From Enterobacter mori LMG 25706 (GTDB lineage Bacteria > Pseudomonadota > Gammaproteobacteria > Enterobacterales > Enterobacteriaceae), in NCBI RefSeq assembly GCF_000211415.1, contig NZ_GL890778.1:24936-88935 (forward strand): 64,000 bases of DNA, in the 5' to 3' direction. The translations under genes and the position numbers were made by a program. How positions within the stretch are numbered: the first letter of the stretch is position 1; each line of letters begins with the position of its first letter. This document shows, piece by piece, positions 10,686 through 20,604 of the stretch. A model generated the notes under the pieces. It did no database searches. It had not been told where the DNA came from and saw only the letters and a program-made list of their open reading frames with translations.

Positions 10686-11864
10686 ATGACGGACACTACA
10701 TCAGATATAAACGCCACGTCCGGGAACACCTCGCTGTTCCGCATCGCTTTTGCGGTATTTCTTACCTACATGACCGTCGGCCTGCCGCTGCCGGTGATCC
10801 CGCTGTTTGTTCACCAGGAGTTAGGCTATGGCAATACCCTGGTTGGCATCGCCGTGGGTATTCAGTTTTTAGCGACGGTGTTAACGCGTGGCTATGCCGG
10901 ACGCCTGGCGGATCAGCACGGTGCAAAACGGTCAGCTTTGCAGGGCATGTTTGCCTGCGGTCTGGCGGGCGGCGCACGGCTGCTGGCCGCGCTGCTGCCG
11001 GTAGACGCCGTGTATAAATTTGCGCTGCTGGTGGTGGGGCGTTTAATCCTTGGATTCGGTGAAAGTCAGCTGCTGACCGGGACCCTGACCTGGGGGATGG
11101 GGCTGGTTGGCCCTGCGCGTTCGGGAAAGGTCATGTCCTGGAACGGGATGGCCATCTACGGGGCCCTGGCAGCGGGTGCTCCGCTGGGTCTGCTGATCCA
11201 CAGCCAGTTTGGTTTTGCGGTACTGGCGGGTACCACCATGGTGCTGCCGCTGCTGGCGTGGGCATTTAATGGTTCGGTGCGAAAAGTCCCGGCCCATAAA
11301 GGCGAACGCCCATCCCTGTGGAGCGTCGTCGGTCAAATCTGGCAGCCTGGTCTCGGCCTGGCGCTACAGGGCGTTGGCTTCGCGGTGATTGGTACCTTCG
11401 TCTCCCTGTACTTTATGAGCCGTGGCTGGGCAATGGCGGGCTTTACGCTCACCGCGTTTGGCGGCGCGTTCGTACTGATGCGCGTGTTTTTTGGCTGGAT
11501 GCCGGATCGCTTAGGCGGCGTGAAGGTGGCGGTGGCCTCGCTGGTTATTGAGACCATTGGTCTGCTGCTGCTCTGGCAGGCACCCAATGCCTACGTTGCG
11601 CTGCTGGGGGCGGCGCTGACCGGCTGCGGTTGCTCGCTGATCTTCCCGGCGCTGGGCGTTGAGGTGGTGAAACGCGTGGCCCCGCAGGTTCGCGGCACGG
11701 CGCTCGGTGGGTATGCCGCGTTTCAGGATATCTCCTACGGGGTTACTGCGCCGCTGGCGGGGCTGTTGGCGACATCCTTTGGCTATCCGTCCGTATTTCT
11801 TGCCGGGGCCGTTTCAGCGGTGGTGGGAATTGTGGTGACGCTGGTGGCGTTTCGCAGATCGTAG
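10686..11864 (+). CDS. yfcJ: YfcJ, major facilitator superfamily transporter
   Basis: A 392-residue MFS protein matching E. coli YfcJ in length and sequence, with about 12 hydrophobic segments. The loop-2/3 MFS signature is visible as [16 protein letters not shown] second copy of this type of loop occurs in the second half as [15 protein letters not shown]. The substrate is not established; it is presumed to be an efflux or uptake permease of the inner membrane. It lies downstream of the fabB terminator and probably has its own promoter. A REP-like pair follows the stop codon. Confidence 0.92.
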   Translation: MTDTTSDINATSGNTSLFRIAFAVFLTYMTVGLPLPVIPLFVHQELGYGNTLVGIAVGIQFLATVLTRGYAGRLADQHGAKRSALQGMFACGLAGGARLLAALLPVDAVYKFALLVVGRLILGFGESQLLTGTLTWGMGLVGPARSGKVMSWNGMAIYGALAAGAPLGLLIHSQFGFAVLAGTTMVLPLLAWAFNGSVRKVPAHKGERPSLWSVVGQIWQPGLGLALQGVGFAVIGTFVSLYFMSRGWAMAGFTLTAFGGAFVLMRVFFGWMPDRLGGVKVAVASLVIETIGLLLLWQAPNAYVALLGAALTGCGCSLIFPALGVEVVKRVAPQVRGTALGGYAAFQDISYGVTAPLAGLLATSFGYPSVFLAGAVSAVVGIVVTLVAFRRS

Positions 11865-11870
11865 TTTTGT

Positions 11871-11945
11871 GCCCGGTGGCGCTTCGCTTACCGGGCCTAC
11901 AACCGTACGAACCGTAGGCCGGGTAAGGCGCAGCCGCCACCCGGC
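11871..11945. repeat. REP-like inverted pair (BIME-like)
   Basis: GCCCGGTGGCGCTTCGCTTA at 11871-11890, continuing CCGGGCCTAC, is mirrored by GTAGGCCGGGTAAGGCGCAG at 11914-11933, continuing CCGCCACCCGGC. Two REP units in opposite orientation lie in the gap between the converging genes yfcJ and flk. Confidence 0.9.
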
Positions 11946-11949
11946 AGTT

Positions 11950-12957
11950 TTAAGCAACCAGCCAGAAAATCGCCAGCGCAATCAGCAGCGCAATGAACAT
12001 CAGCCCCGGACGGGCGGACAGCGTTTTGAAAGTTTCCACGACGGGCGCAAACAGCGGACTGTAAATCGGCTGAATGTTCCGTGCTTCAGGAATGCCGCCT
12101 TCGCGCTCGGCGCGACGAACAAAGATCTGATTCAATATATCCTGCACCTGCGCGGTGGTCAGCACCGTTTGCGGCGTGGCCTGCCAGGTCTGCTGGGCAT
12201 AATCCCGCACAGCCTCAAACTCGTGCGGTTCGAGCGGCTGCTTCAGTGCTGCCTGAACCGTGTGCAGGGTCGGGGTAGTTTGCGTGCTGAGCGTCTGGCG
12301 CGCCTGCAGCCAGGTGACCAGATGCGTAAATTGTCTGGCCGGGATCAACTCGCCGCTTTTCACGTCGGACAGCTCCAGCATGGATTGCCAGATGAGCTTT
12401 GTCGACTCGCCGGTGGCGGCGGCCAGTTTGGTCACCATCTGATTAAGCGTGTTGTGCTCAGCAGGCAGCAGCGGGCGTTCGGTCGCCGGGCGCAGCTGAG
12501 GCTGTGGAATCGACAGCTGATTGGTTTGCAGCAGCGTCAGCACCGTTTTGAGCTGATCGGGCGTGAGCTGGCTCAGGGCAGTCTGGCCATACCGTTGGCG
12601 AATAAAATCACTGACCGCCTGGCGATTGTTCCCCTGGCCCAGTAGCTCGGTCAACTGCGACACAATCTGTCGAGTGGTATGATTTTGTTGCGCAGCGTTG
12701 ATTCGCTGGTTCAGGTTCTGCTCGGCGGCAGGGAAGTGACGCGACTGCAGCGGTACGTCGTTCTTCACGCCCAGGTCATGCTTCACCCCGGCCCAGACTT
12801 CCGCGTTTTGTTGCGACGTCAGCGCAATCAGGCGCGTGATCAGTCGCTCCAGCACGGTGCGCTGTTGCGTGGAGAGCGGCTGTTCGCCTGCGACACTCGG
12901 CGGCGTTAAGGGGCCTTCACCCGGAGGGCGCGGCGGCGTACCTGAAATAGGCTGCAT
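11950..12957 (-). CDS. flk: Flk (RflH) flagellar assembly regulator
   Basis: Flk is a membrane-anchored factor that helps prevent premature secretion of late flagellar substrates during hook-basal body assembly (Salmonella work). I chose the ATG at 12957 (MQPISGTPPRPPGEG) because AAGGA lies 8 bases upstream and E. coli Flk begins the same way; this gives 335 residues against 331 in E. coli. The N-terminus is Pro/Gly-rich, the middle contains conserved Gln-rich helices (AAEQNLNQR, RPLLPAEHNTLNQMVTKLAAATGE), and the C-terminal 20 residues form a single membrane anchor (LMFIALLIALAIFWLVA). No flagellar genes are nearby. Its divergent neighbour is pdxB. Confidence 0.9.
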   Translation of the reverse strand: MQPISGTPPRPPGEGPLTPPSVAGEQPLSTQQRTVLERLITRLIALTSQQNAEVWAGVKHDLGVKNDVPLQSRHFPAAEQNLNQRINAAQQNHTTRQIVSQLTELLGQGNNRQAVSDFIRQRYGQTALSQLTPDQLKTVLTLLQTNQLSIPQPQLRPATERPLLPAEHNTLNQMVTKLAAATGESTKLIWQSMLELSDVKSGELIPARQFTHLVTWLQARQTLSTQTTPTLHTVQAALKQPLEPHEFEAVRDYAQQTWQATPQTVLTTAQVQDILNQIFVRRAEREGGIPEARNIQPIYSPLFAPVVETFKTLSARPGLMFIALLIALAIFWLVA

Positions 12958-13069
12958 CGTCGGAATCCTTAAAGTCAAAACTCAGCGTTAACCCGGCGGA
13001 CATATATGCCTGGCGGCGAGATTATGGCACACTTGGCAGGTTTTCTTCCTCTCAAACAGGTACTCAGAC

Positions 13070-14206
13070 GTGAAAATCCTCGTTGATGAAAATATGCCTT
13101 ACGCCCGCGAGCTGTTTAGCCGCCTTGGCGATGTTAAGGCTGTCCCTGGTCGCCCGATTCCGGTGAACGAACTGGATGATGCCGATGCCCTGATGGTGCG
13201 CTCGGTGACCAAAGTAAATGAGACGTTGCTCTCCGGCAAAACGGTGAAATTTGTCGGGACCGCAACGGCAGGGACCGATCATGTGGATGACAAGTGGCTC
13301 AAGCAGGCGGGGATCGGTTTTTCCGCCGCGCCGGGCTGTAACGCCATTGCCGTTGTGGAATACGTTTTCTCCTCGCTGCTGATGCTGGCCGAGCGCGATG
13401 GTTTTGCGCTGAAAGACCGCACCGTGGGGATTGTCGGCGTGGGCAACGTGGGCGGTCGCCTGCAAAAGCGTTTTGAAGCATTAGGGATCCGCACACTGCT
13501 GTGCGACCCGCCGCGCAAAGATAACGGCGATGAAGGCGACTTCCGCTCGCTGGATGAGCTGGTTGAACAGTGTGATGTGATCACCTTCCACACGCCGCTG
13601 TTTAAAGAGGGGCCCTATAAGTCTCTTCATATGGCCGATGAAACGCTGATCCGCCGTCTGAAGGCTGGCACTATTCTGATAAATGCCTGCCGTGGCCCGG
13701 TCGTGGACAACGCCGCGCTTCTGACATGTCTGAACGAAGGACAAAACCTCAGCGTGGTGCTGGACGTCTGGGAACCCGAGCCGGAACTCAACGTTGAGCT
13801 ACTCAACAAGGTGGACGTGGGCACCGCGCATATCGCTGGCTACACGCTTGAAGGCAAAGCGCGCGGCACGACGCAGGTGTTTGAAGCATACAGCGCCTTT
13901 ATCGGTCATCCGCAGCAGGTAGCGCTGGATACCTTACTCCCCGCGCCAGAATTTGGTCGCATCACTCTGCACGGCCCGCTCGATCAGGCAACGCTGAAAA
14001 GGCTGGTGCATTTGGTGTATGATGTGCGCCGCGATGACGCGCTGCTGCGTAAATCAGCGGGTTTGCCGGGTGAGTTTGATAAGCTGCGCAAAAACTATGT
14101 TGAGCGCCGTGAATGGTCTTCCCTGTATGTGATGTGCGACGATGCGTCGGCGGCGACGCTGCTGCATAAACTCGGGTTTAACGCCGTACATCACCCGGCA
14201 CGTTAA
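13070..14206 (+). CDS. pdxB: PdxB, erythronate-4-phosphate dehydrogenase
   Basis: The second step of de novo pyridoxal 5'-phosphate synthesis: NAD-dependent oxidation of 4-phospho-D-erythronate. It is 378 residues, as in E. coli, and begins with GTG at 13070 ([20 protein letters not shown]). The NAD-binding Rossmann signature of the D-2-hydroxyacid dehydrogenase family is [16 protein letters not shown]. The family Arg/Glu/His catalytic regions appear as [19 protein letters not shown] and [10 protein letters not shown] hairpin with a T-run separates it from usg. Confidence 0.97.
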   Translation: MKILVDENMPYARELFSRLGDVKAVPGRPIPVNELDDADALMVRSVTKVNETLLSGKTVKFVGTATAGTDHVDDKWLKQAGIGFSAAPGCNAIAVVEYVFSSLLMLAERDGFALKDRTVGIVGVGNVGGRLQKRFEALGIRTLLCDPPRKDNGDEGDFRSLDELVEQCDVITFHTPLFKEGPYKSLHMADETLIRRLKAGTILINACRGPVVDNAALLTCLNEGQNLSVVLDVWEPEPELNVELLNKVDVGTAHIAGYTLEGKARGTTQVFEAYSAFIGHPQQVALDTLLPAPEFGRITLHGPLDQATLKRLVHLVYDVRRDDALLRKSAGLPGEFDKLRKNYVERREWSSLYVMCDDASAATLLHKLGFNAVHHPAR

Positions 14207-14220
14207 TGTCTTCTTAATGC

Positions 14221-14255
14221 TCCCTGTCGGATACTCCGACAGGGACGCTTTTTTA
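14221..14255 (+). terminator. Strong hairpin with T-run between pdxB and usg
   Basis: CCCTGTCGGA-TAC-TCCGACAGGG (10-bp perfect stem, 14222-14244), then ACGC and six T residues (14249-14254). It is 15 bp after the pdxB stop. It could terminate pdxB fully or only partly, since usg starts 19 bp later. Confidence 0.85.
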
Positions 14256-14273
14256 TTTCTGGAGTAAACCACC

Positions 14274-15287
14274 ATGTCTGAAGGCTGGAACATTGCCATT
14301 TTAGGTGCCACGGGTGCCGTGGGCGAAGCCCTGCTCGAAACCCTTGCTGAGCGTCAGTTCCCGGTGGGCGACATCTATGCGCTGGCGCGTACCGACAGCG
14401 CAGGTGAGCATCTGCGTTTTAACGGTAAATCCGTCATGGTCCAGGACGCGGCAGCGTTTGACTGGACGCAGGCGCAACTGGCATTTTTCGCCGCGGGCGC
14501 TGAAGCGACTGCTGCGTACGTTGAAGAGGCGACTAACGCAGGCTGCCTGGTGATCGACCTGAGCGGCCTGTTCTCAATGGAGTCGGATGTGCCGCTGGTG
14601 GTGCCGGACGTGAACCCGTTTGTGCTGGCTGACTACCGCAACCGCAACGTCATCGCGGTACCGAACAGCCTGACCAGCCAGCTGTTGACTGCGCTGAAAC
14701 CGCTGATCGACGACGGCGGCCTGTCTCGTATTAATGTGACCAGTCTGCTGTCGGCCTCCGCTAACGGTAAAAAAGCGGTCGATGCGCTGGCCGGACAGAG
14801 TGCCAAGCTGCTGAACGGTATTCCGATTGATGAAGATGATTTCTTTGGTCGCCAGCTGGCGTTCAACATGCTGCCACTGCTGCCGGATCGTGAAGGCTCC
14901 GTGCGCGAAGAGCGTCGAATCGTCGATGAAGTACGCAAAGTGCTGCAGGATGAAGGGCTGATGATCTCCGCCAACGTTGTGCAGTCGCCTGTCTTCTACG
15001 GCCACGCGCAGATGGTTGGCTTTGAAGCCCTGCGCCCGCTGGCGGCGGAAGAAGCGCGCGATGCGTTTAGCCGCGGTGAAGATATCGTGCTTTCTGAAGA
15101 GAGTGAATTCCCGACCCAGGTGGGCGATGCCACCGGTAGCGCGCATCTTTCCGTTGGCTGCGTGCGCAACGATTACGGCATGCCGGAGCAGGTTCAGTTC
15201 TGGTCCGTTGCCGATAACGTACGCTTTGGCGGCGCGCTGATGGCAGTTAAAATCGCCGAGAAGCTGGTGCAGGAGTACCTGTACTGA
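14274..15287 (+). CDS. usg: Usg-1, aspartate-semialdehyde dehydrogenase-like protein
   Basis: A 337-residue homologue of aspartate-semialdehyde dehydrogenase, named for its place upstream of truA. The nucleotide-binding start is [20 protein letters not shown]. In the region where true Asd enzymes carry their catalytic cysteine (typically a GCNC-like motif), the sequence reads [17 protein letters not shown], so the cysteine appears to be missing and an Asd reaction is doubtful. This agrees with its annotation in E. coli as a paralogue of unknown function. Its stop overlaps the truA start (TGATG). Confidence 0.93.
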   Translation: MSEGWNIAILGATGAVGEALLETLAERQFPVGDIYALARTDSAGEHLRFNGKSVMVQDAAAFDWTQAQLAFFAAGAEATAAYVEEATNAGCLVIDLSGLFSMESDVPLVVPDVNPFVLADYRNRNVIAVPNSLTSQLLTALKPLIDDGGLSRINVTSLLSASANGKKAVDALAGQSAKLLNGIPIDEDDFFGRQLAFNMLPLLPDREGSVREERRIVDEVRKVLQDEGLMISANVVQSPVFYGHAQMVGFEALRPLAAEEARDAFSRGEDIVLSEESEFPTQVGDATGSAHLSVGCVRNDYGMPEQVQFWSVADNVRFGGALMAVKIAEKLVQEYLY

Positions 15288-16099
15288 TGTCAGAAGTGGA
15301 ACAAAAGCCGGTCCATAGAATTGCTCTCGGCATTGAGTACGATGGCAGTAAATATTATGGCTGGCAGCGTCAGAACGAAGTGCGCAGCGTTCAGGAAAAG
15401 CTGGAGAAAGCGCTTTCTCAGGTAGCGAATGAGCCGATTAACGTCTTATGCGCAGGCCGAACCGACGCCGGTGTTCACGGCACAGGGCAGGTAGTGCACT
15501 TTGAACCCACCGCCGTGCGCAAGGATGCTGCCTGGACGCTGGGTGTAAATGCGAATTTACCTGGTGACATTGCCGTGCGTTGGGTGAAAGCTGTGCCGGA
15601 TGATTTTCATGCGCGTTTCAGCGCCACTGCGCGCCGTTACCGCTACGTCATCTACAACCAGCGTCTGCGTCCGGCAGTGTTAAGCCAGGGCGTGACGCAT
15701 TTTTATGAGCCGCTTGATGCAGAACGTATGCAGCGTGCGGCGCAGTGTCTGATTGGAGAAAATGACTTTACGTCGTTTCGTGCGGTGCAGTGTCAGTCCC
15801 GTACGCCGTGGCGTAACGTCATGCACATTAACGTCAGTCGTTATGGCGCGTATGTGGTGGTCGATATCAAAGCCAATGCCTTTGTACATCATATGGTGCG
15901 GAATATTGTTGGCAGCCTGATGGAAGTGGGTGCCGGACACCAGCCGGAGAGCTGGATTGCAGAACTGCTGGCAGCGAAGGACAGAACGCTTGCGGCAGCA
16001 ACGGCGAAAGCGGAAGGGCTGTATCTGGTCTCGGTGGATTATCCGGATCGGTTTGACCTGCCAAAACCGCCAATGGGCCCGCTGTTTTTAGCGGACTAA
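15287..16099 (+). CDS. truA: TruA, tRNA pseudouridine(38-40) synthase
   Basis: Converts uridines 38, 39 and 40 in the anticodon arm of many tRNAs to pseudouridine. It is 270 residues, the same as E. coli. The catalytic Asp60 lies in [18 protein letters not shown], and conserved RNA-binding stretches are [11 protein letters not shown] and [17 protein letters not shown]. The ATG overlaps the usg stop by one base (positions 15285-15289 read TGATG), indicating translational coupling. dedA follows after 28 bp. Confidence 0.98.
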   Translation: MSEVEQKPVHRIALGIEYDGSKYYGWQRQNEVRSVQEKLEKALSQVANEPINVLCAGRTDAGVHGTGQVVHFEPTAVRKDAAWTLGVNANLPGDIAVRWVKAVPDDFHARFSATARRYRYVIYNQRLRPAVLSQGVTHFYEPLDAERMQRAAQCLIGENDFTSFRAVQCQSRTPWRNVMHINVSRYGAYVVVDIKANAFVHHMVRNIVGSLMEVGAGHQPESWIAELLAAKDRTLAAATAKAEGLYLVSVDYPDRFDLPKPPMGPLFLAD

Positions 16100-16127
16100 A
16101 CAAAGGTGCAATTAAGGCTTAGACAAT

Positions 16128-16787
16128 ATGGACGTAATACGTTTTCTGATTGATTTCATTCTGCATATTGATGTTCACCTGGCGGAACTGGTCGCGCAGT
16201 ATGGCGTCTGGGTATATGCCATTCTGTTCCTGATCTTGTTCTGTGAAACCGGTCTGGTGGTGACGCCGTTCCTGCCCGGAGATTCGCTGCTGTTTGTGGC
16301 CGGTGCGTTGTCCGCTCTGCCGACCAATGACCTGAATGTCCATCTAATGGTTGTGCTGATGATCATCGCCGCCATTGTGGGAGATGCGGTCAATTACACC
16401 ATCGGGCGCGTGTTTGGAGAACGGTTATTCAGTAATCCGGATTCCAAAATTTTCCGCCGCAGCTATTTAGATAAAACGCATGCCTTCTACGAGCGTCACG
16501 GCGGCAAAACCATTATTCTTGCCCGTTTTGTCCCCATCGTTCGTACCTTTGCACCGTTTGTGGCAGGAATGGGGCATATGTCCTATCGTCATTTTGCGAT
16601 GTATAACGTTGTCGGTGCGCTGCTGTGGGTACTGCTCTTTACTTACGCAGGCTACCTGTTTGGCGATCTGCCAGTGGTTCAGGAAAACCTTAAGTTGCTG
16701 ATTGTAGCGATTATTGTGCTTTCCGTACTGCCGGGCGTTATCGAAATCATCCGTCACAAACGGGCGGCAGCTAAACAAGCGAAGTAA
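16128..16787 (+). CDS. dedA: DedA family inner-membrane protein
   Basis: A 219-residue DedA/Tvp38 family membrane protein, the same length as E. coli DedA. Family motifs are [19 protein letters not shown] near residues 40-58 and [19 protein letters not shown] in the second half, including the conserved FxPxxR-type arginine region. Some DedA-family members are implicated in recycling or flipping undecaprenyl phosphate and polar lipids; for this paralogue the role is inferred only. The C-terminal tail is basic ([12 protein letters not shown]) and likely cytoplasmic. Confidence 0.93.
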   Translation: MDVIRFLIDFILHIDVHLAELVAQYGVWVYAILFLILFCETGLVVTPFLPGDSLLFVAGALSALPTNDLNVHLMVVLMIIAAIVGDAVNYTIGRVFGERLFSNPDSKIFRRSYLDKTHAFYERHGGKTIILARFVPIVRTFAPFVAGMGHMSYRHFAMYNVVGALLWVLLFTYAGYLFGDLPVVQENLKLLIVAIIVLSVLPGVIEIIRHKRAAAKQAK

Positions 16788-16941
16788 ATGCACGCTGGCG
16801 GTTCGACCACTTTTTTATCCAAAGTTTCGGGCTGTTATGTTTTAATGTGCAACATTCATGGTCTGTTGGAGGCAAAAATGGCATTATTCGCCTCTTATAG
16901 CAAAACTGGCATACGACCAGGTTCAGGCAGAAAGGTTATCA

Positions 16942-17847
16942 ATGAGCTGGATTGAACGAATTAAAAGCAACATTACCCCAACGCGTAAAGCGAGCATTCC
17001 TGAAGGGGTATGGACGAAGTGTGATAGCTGCGGCCAGGTTCTGTATCGTGCAGAACTGGAACGCAATCTTGAAGTGTGTCCGAAATGTGACCACCACATG
17101 CGTATGTCGGCGCGCAACCGCCTGCATAGCCTGCTGGACGAAGGTTCTCTGGTAGAACTGGGCAGCGAACTTGAGCCAAAAGACGTGCTGAAGTTCCGCG
17201 ATTCCAAAAAATATAAAGATCGTCTGGCCTCTGCACAGAAAGAGACCGGCGAGAAAGACGCGCTGATCGTCATGAAGGGCACCCTGCATGAGATGCCGGT
17301 TGTTGCCGCCGCATTTGAGTTCTCCTTTATGGGCGGCTCAATGGGCTCTGTGGTCGGTGCGCGCTTCGTGCGTGCCGTTGAGCAGGCGCTGGAAGACAAC
17401 TGCCCGCTGATCTGCTTCTCCGCTTCAGGTGGTGCACGTATGCAGGAAGCGCTGATGTCCCTGATGCAGATGGCGAAAACCTCTGCAGCGCTGGCGAAAA
17501 TGCAGGAGCGCGGTCTGCCGTACATTTCTGTACTGACCGACCCAACCATGGGCGGCGTTTCTGCAAGCTTCGCGATGCTGGGCGATCTGAACATCGCTGA
17601 GCCAAAAGCGCTGATTGGCTTTGCCGGTCCTCGCGTTATCGAACAAACCGTACGTGAAAAACTGCCGCCGGGCTTCCAGCGCAGTGAGTTCCTCATCGAG
17701 AAAGGCGCTATCGACATGATCGTTCGCCGCCCGGAAATGCGCCTGAAACTGGCAAGCGTCCTGGCGAAGCTGATGAATCTACCCGCGCCGAACCCGGATG
17801 AGCCACGCGAAGGCGTGATCGTACCGGATCAGGAACCCGAGGCCTGA
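16942..17847 (+). CDS. accD: AccD, acetyl-CoA carboxylase carboxyltransferase beta subunit
   Basis: The beta half of the carboxyltransferase that moves CO2 from biotin to acetyl-CoA, the first committed step of fatty acid synthesis; it pairs with AccA. The ATG at 16942 gives 301 residues (E. coli 304) and is preceded by AGAAAGG. The N-terminal zinc ribbon is complete: Cys27, Cys30, Cys46 and Cys49 (TKCDSCG and EVCPKCDHH). The crotonase-like core shows [17 protein letters not shown] and [20 protein letters not shown]. The tail differs from E. coli by a 3-residue deletion near the end. An upstream in-frame extension of 28 codons lacks family support. Confidence 0.98.
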   Translation: MSWIERIKSNITPTRKASIPEGVWTKCDSCGQVLYRAELERNLEVCPKCDHHMRMSARNRLHSLLDEGSLVELGSELEPKDVLKFRDSKKYKDRLASAQKETGEKDALIVMKGTLHEMPVVAAAFEFSFMGGSMGSVVGARFVRAVEQALEDNCPLICFSASGGARMQEALMSLMQMAKTSAALAKMQERGLPYISVLTDPTMGGVSASFAMLGDLNIAEPKALIGFAGPRVIEQTVREKLPPGFQRSEFLIEKGAIDMIVRRPEMRLKLASVLAKLMNLPAPNPDEPREGVIVPDQEPEA

Positions 17848-17854
17848 TAACTGA

Positions 17855-17886
17855 AAAGGGCAGGGCCGGTTGGCGCTGCCCTTTTG
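17855..17886 (+). terminator. Intrinsic terminator after accD
   Basis: AAAAGGGCAG (17855-17864) pairs with CTGCCCTTTT (17876-17885), forming a 10-bp stem with an 11-base loop 7 bp after the accD stop. The stem runs into the T-run. Confidence 0.85.
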
Positions 17887-17917
17887 CTTTCTAATCTGTT
17901 AATGACAACCGGGCATT

Positions 17918-19186
17918 ATGGAAAATAAAAGCATTCCCCAAGCCACGTCGCCCCTGGCCGCGTGGCTTTCTTATCTGGAAAACCTGCACAGTAAAACCAT
18001 CGATATGGGGCTTGAACGCGTAAGCCAGGTCGCTGCGCGTCTTGATGTGCTCAAACCGGCTCCGTTCGTGTTCACCGTCGCGGGCACCAACGGGAAGGGC
18101 ACAACCTGCCGCACGCTGGAATCTGTCCTGATGGCGGCGGGTTACAAGGTAGGTGTTTACAGCTCTCCACACCTGGTGCGCTACACCGAGCGGGTGCGCG
18201 TGCAGAACCGCGAACTGCCGGAATCTGCCCATACGGCGTCATTCGCGGAAATTGAAGCTGCACGCGGTGAGATCTCATTAACCTATTTTGAATACGGTAC
18301 GCTTTCAGCGCTGTGGCTGTTCAAACAGGCGCAGCTTGACGTGGTAATTCTGGAAGTTGGGCTCGGTGGTCGTCTTGACGCCACCAATATGGTGGATGCG
18401 GATGTCGCCGTCGTCACCAGCATCGCGCTGGATCATACCGACTGGCTGGGGCCAGACCGTGAAAGCATAGGCCGTGAAAAGGCCGGTATCTTCCGGGCGA
18501 ATAAGCCCGCCATAGTCGGCGAGCCGGACATGCCGCATACCATCGCCGACGTGGCGAATGAGAAGGGCGCTCATTTAATGCGCCGCGACGTGGACTGGCG
18601 CTATGAGGTTCAGGACAACGGCTGGCGCTTTAGCGATGCGCAGGGTGCGCTGGACGACCTGCCGCTGCCGCAGGTACCGCAGCCGAACGCCGCCACCGCA
18701 CTGGCGGCACTGCGTGCCAGTGGATTGACGGTGAGCGAGCAGGCGATCCGCGACGGTATCCAGAACGCGATCCTGCCGGGGCGTTTCCAGATTGTCAGCG
18801 AGTCGCCGCGTCTTATTCTGGACGTGGCCCACAACCCGCACGCGGCGGCGTATTTGGCAGGACGTCTCAAATCGTTACCAAAAACCGGGCGCGTGTTGGC
18901 GGTTATCGGTATGCTTCATGATAAAGATATCGGCGGGACGCCGGCCTGCATGGAGAGTGTGGTCGATAGCTGGTATTGTGCTCCTCTGGAGGGGCCGCGT
19001 GGCGCGACGGCTGAGCAGTTGATGGAACATCTCGGCACAGGCGCAATCTATAGTAGCGTGGCTCAGGCCTGGCATGCTGCGATGGCGGATGCTAAACCAG
19101 AAGATACCGTGCTGGTGTGTGGTTCATTCCACACGGTGGCACATGTCATGGAAGTGATGGACGCGGGGAGAACCGGTGGCGAGTAA
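17918..19186 (+). CDS. folC: FolC, dihydrofolate synthase / folylpolyglutamate synthase
   Basis: A bifunctional Mur-ligase-like enzyme that joins glutamate to dihydropteroate and then adds further glutamates to folates. It is 422 residues, as in E. coli. The ATP-binding P-loop is FTVAGTNGKGTTCRTLES; further conserved blocks are SSPHLVRYTERVRV, VGLGGRLDATNMVDAD and LDVAHNPHAAAYL. It follows the accD terminator by 32 bp. Its 3' end overlaps the dedD start by 11 bp, so dedD is probably translated from the same message. Confidence 0.97.
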   Translation: MENKSIPQATSPLAAWLSYLENLHSKTIDMGLERVSQVAARLDVLKPAPFVFTVAGTNGKGTTCRTLESVLMAAGYKVGVYSSPHLVRYTERVRVQNRELPESAHTASFAEIEAARGEISLTYFEYGTLSALWLFKQAQLDVVILEVGLGGRLDATNMVDADVAVVTSIALDHTDWLGPDRESIGREKAGIFRANKPAIVGEPDMPHTIADVANEKGAHLMRRDVDWRYEVQDNGWRFSDAQGALDDLPLPQVPQPNAATALAALRASGLTVSEQAIRDGIQNAILPGRFQIVSESPRLILDVAHNPHAAAYLAGRLKSLPKTGRVLAVIGMLHDKDIGGTPACMESVVDSWYCAPLEGPRGATAEQLMEHLGTGAIYSSVAQAWHAAMADAKPEDTVLVCGSFHTVAHVMEVMDAGRTGGE

Positions 19187-19862
19187 GTTTCAGAACCGTT
19201 TAACAGGAACCATTGTGCTGGTCGCGCTCGGAGTGATTATTCTTCCGGGACTGCTCGACGGGCAGAAAAAGCATTATCAGGACGAATTTGCGGCCATTCC
19301 GCTGGTGCCGAAACCGGGCGATCGCGATGAGCCAGACATGCTGCCCGCCGCGACGCAGGCGCTACCTGCTCAGCCGCCAGAGGGTGCGGCAGAAGAGGTG
19401 CGCGCAGGCGATGCTGCTGCACCATCGCTCGATCCTTCTCGCCTGGCTGCGAATAACAATATCGAAATCGATCCGGTGCCGGTGGAACAGCCTAAGGCTG
19501 TTGAGAAACCGAAGCCTGTCGAGAAACCGCAGCCGAAGCCGCAGCGGGATAAAGCGACAGAGCAGCTGGCTGCAACGTCAGAAACCCCACCACCGGCGAA
19601 ACAAGACGCGGCACCGACCGGTAAAGCCTACGTTGTTCAGCTTGGCGCATTGAAAAACGCCGATAAAGTCAACGAGGTGGTGAGTAAACTGCGCGGTGCG
19701 GGATACCGTGTTTACACTTCACCTTCCACGCCGGTGCAGGGTAAAATTACCCGTATCCTGGTGGGGCCTGAAGCGTCGAAAGACAAGCTGAAAGGGTCAC
19801 TGGGTGAGCTGAAGCAGATCTCCGGGCTGAGCGGTGTGGTGATGAACTACAGCGCGAACTGA
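19176..19862 (+). CDS. dedD: DedD, SPOR-domain cell-division protein
   Basis: A bitopic inner-membrane protein that goes to the division septum through its C-terminal SPOR domain, which binds denuded peptidoglycan strands. It is 228 residues (E. coli 220) and starts with GTG at 19176 inside folC. The N-terminal membrane segment is GTIVLVALGVIILPGLLDG. The periplasmic linker is rich in Pro, Ala, Lys and Glu, with a short repeat (PKAVEKPKPVEKPQPKPQ), and the size difference lies there. The SPOR domain starts near KAYVVQLGALKNADKVNEVV and runs to the C-terminus. Confidence 0.95.
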   Translation: MASKFQNRLTGTIVLVALGVIILPGLLDGQKKHYQDEFAAIPLVPKPGDRDEPDMLPAATQALPAQPPEGAAEEVRAGDAAAPSLDPSRLAANNNIEIDPVPVEQPKAVEKPKPVEKPQPKPQRDKATEQLAATSETPPPAKQDAAPTGKAYVVQLGALKNADKVNEVVSKLRGAGYRVYTSPSTPVQGKITRILVGPEASKDKLKGSLGELKQISGLSGVVMNYSAN

Positions 19863-19871
19863 CACGATCTT

Positions 19872-19922
19872 GCCCCTCACCTTAACCCTCTCCCCAACGG
19901 GGGGAGGGCTGGGGTGAGGGGG
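19872..19922. repeat. GC-rich dispersed hairpin repeat, diverged copy
   Basis: Arms CCCTCTCCCC and GGGGGGAGGG with an outer CCCCTCACC / GGGGTGAGGGGG pair. It has the same overall plan as the copies at 7196, 27138 and 27209 but with changed loop and arms and a longer outer stem. It follows dedD. Confidence 0.8.
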
Positions 19923-19954
19923 AACAGACGTCCACAGAGGCGTCAAAAGGCCCA

Positions 19955-19986
19955 TGGCGTTGAGCGTTTTTTCAGCGCCTTTTTTA
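19955..19986 (+). terminator. Intrinsic terminator after dedD
   Basis: GGCGTTGA (19956-19963) pairs with TCAGCGCC (19972-19979), one G-U pair, followed by six T residues. It separates dedD from the PurR-controlled cvpA-purF unit. Confidence 0.8.
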
Positions 19987-20010
19987 TTTACGCGCGGGAA
20001 GGAAATCCCT

Positions 20011-20026
20011 ACGCAAACGTTTTCTT
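20011..20026 (+). promoter_or_regulatory. PurR operator of cvpA-purF
   Basis: ACGCAAACGTTTTCTT fits the purine repressor consensus ACGCAAACGTTTTCNT at every position. It lies 57 bp before the cvpA ATG, as in E. coli. A likely -10 hexamer, TAGAAT, lies at 20034-20039, so repressor binding would block RNA polymerase. Confidence 0.93.
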
Positions 20027-20082
20027 TTTCTGTTAGAATTCGCCCCGAACTGGATGACAGGGCGTTAAATCGTGGGACACAT

Positions 20083-20571
20083 ATGGTCTGGATTGATTAC
20101 GCCATCATTGCGGTGATTGGTTTTTCCTGTCTGGTTAGCCTGATCCGTGGCTTTGTTCGTGAAGCGTTATCGCTGGTGACATGGGGTTGTGCTTTCTTTG
20201 TTGCCAGTCATTACTACACTTACCTGTCTGTCTGGTTCACGGGCTTTGAAGATGAACTGGTCCGAAACGGAATCGCCATCGCGGTGCTGTTTATCGCGAC
20301 GCTGATTGTTGGCGCTATCGTCAATTACGTGATAGGTCAGCTGGTCGAGAAAACCGGTCTGTCAGGAACGGACAGGGTGCTCGGGATCTGTTTCGGCGCG
20401 TTGCGAGGCGTGCTGATTGTGGCCGCGATACTGTTCTTCCTGGATACCTTCACCGGGTTCTCCAAAAGCGAAGACTGGCAGAAATCGCAGCTCATTCCAG
20501 AGTTCAGCTTCATCATCAGATGGTTCTTTGACTATCTGCAAAGCTCGTCGAGTTTTTTGCCCAGGGCATAA
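20083..20571 (+). CDS. cvpA: CvpA, inner-membrane protein linked to colicin V production
   Basis: A 162-residue membrane protein with four predicted hydrophobic segments, identical in length to E. coli CvpA when started at the ATG at 20083 (MVWIDYAIIAVIGFSCLVSL). CvpA is needed for colicin V production by plasmid-bearing cells and has been tied to envelope stress and bile resistance; its molecular job is unsettled. Conserved blocks are IRGFVREALSLVTWGCAFF and GLSGTDRVLG. It is the first gene of the purine-regulated pair with purF. A longer upstream frame runs through the PurR box and is not real. Confidence 0.95.
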   Translation: MVWIDYAIIAVIGFSCLVSLIRGFVREALSLVTWGCAFFVASHYYTYLSVWFTGFEDELVRNGIAIAVLFIATLIVGAIVNYVIGQLVEKTGLSGTDRVLGICFGALRGVLIVAAILFFLDTFTGFSKSEDWQKSQLIPEFSFIIRWFFDYLQSSSSFLPRA

Positions 20572-20604
20572 ACCCTGAGATGTGGCTTAACGAGGAAAAG
20601 ACGA

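Noticed and set aside
19954..20082. N-terminal extension of cvpA
   Set aside because: It would translate the PurR operator and promoter; family length supports the ATG at 20083.
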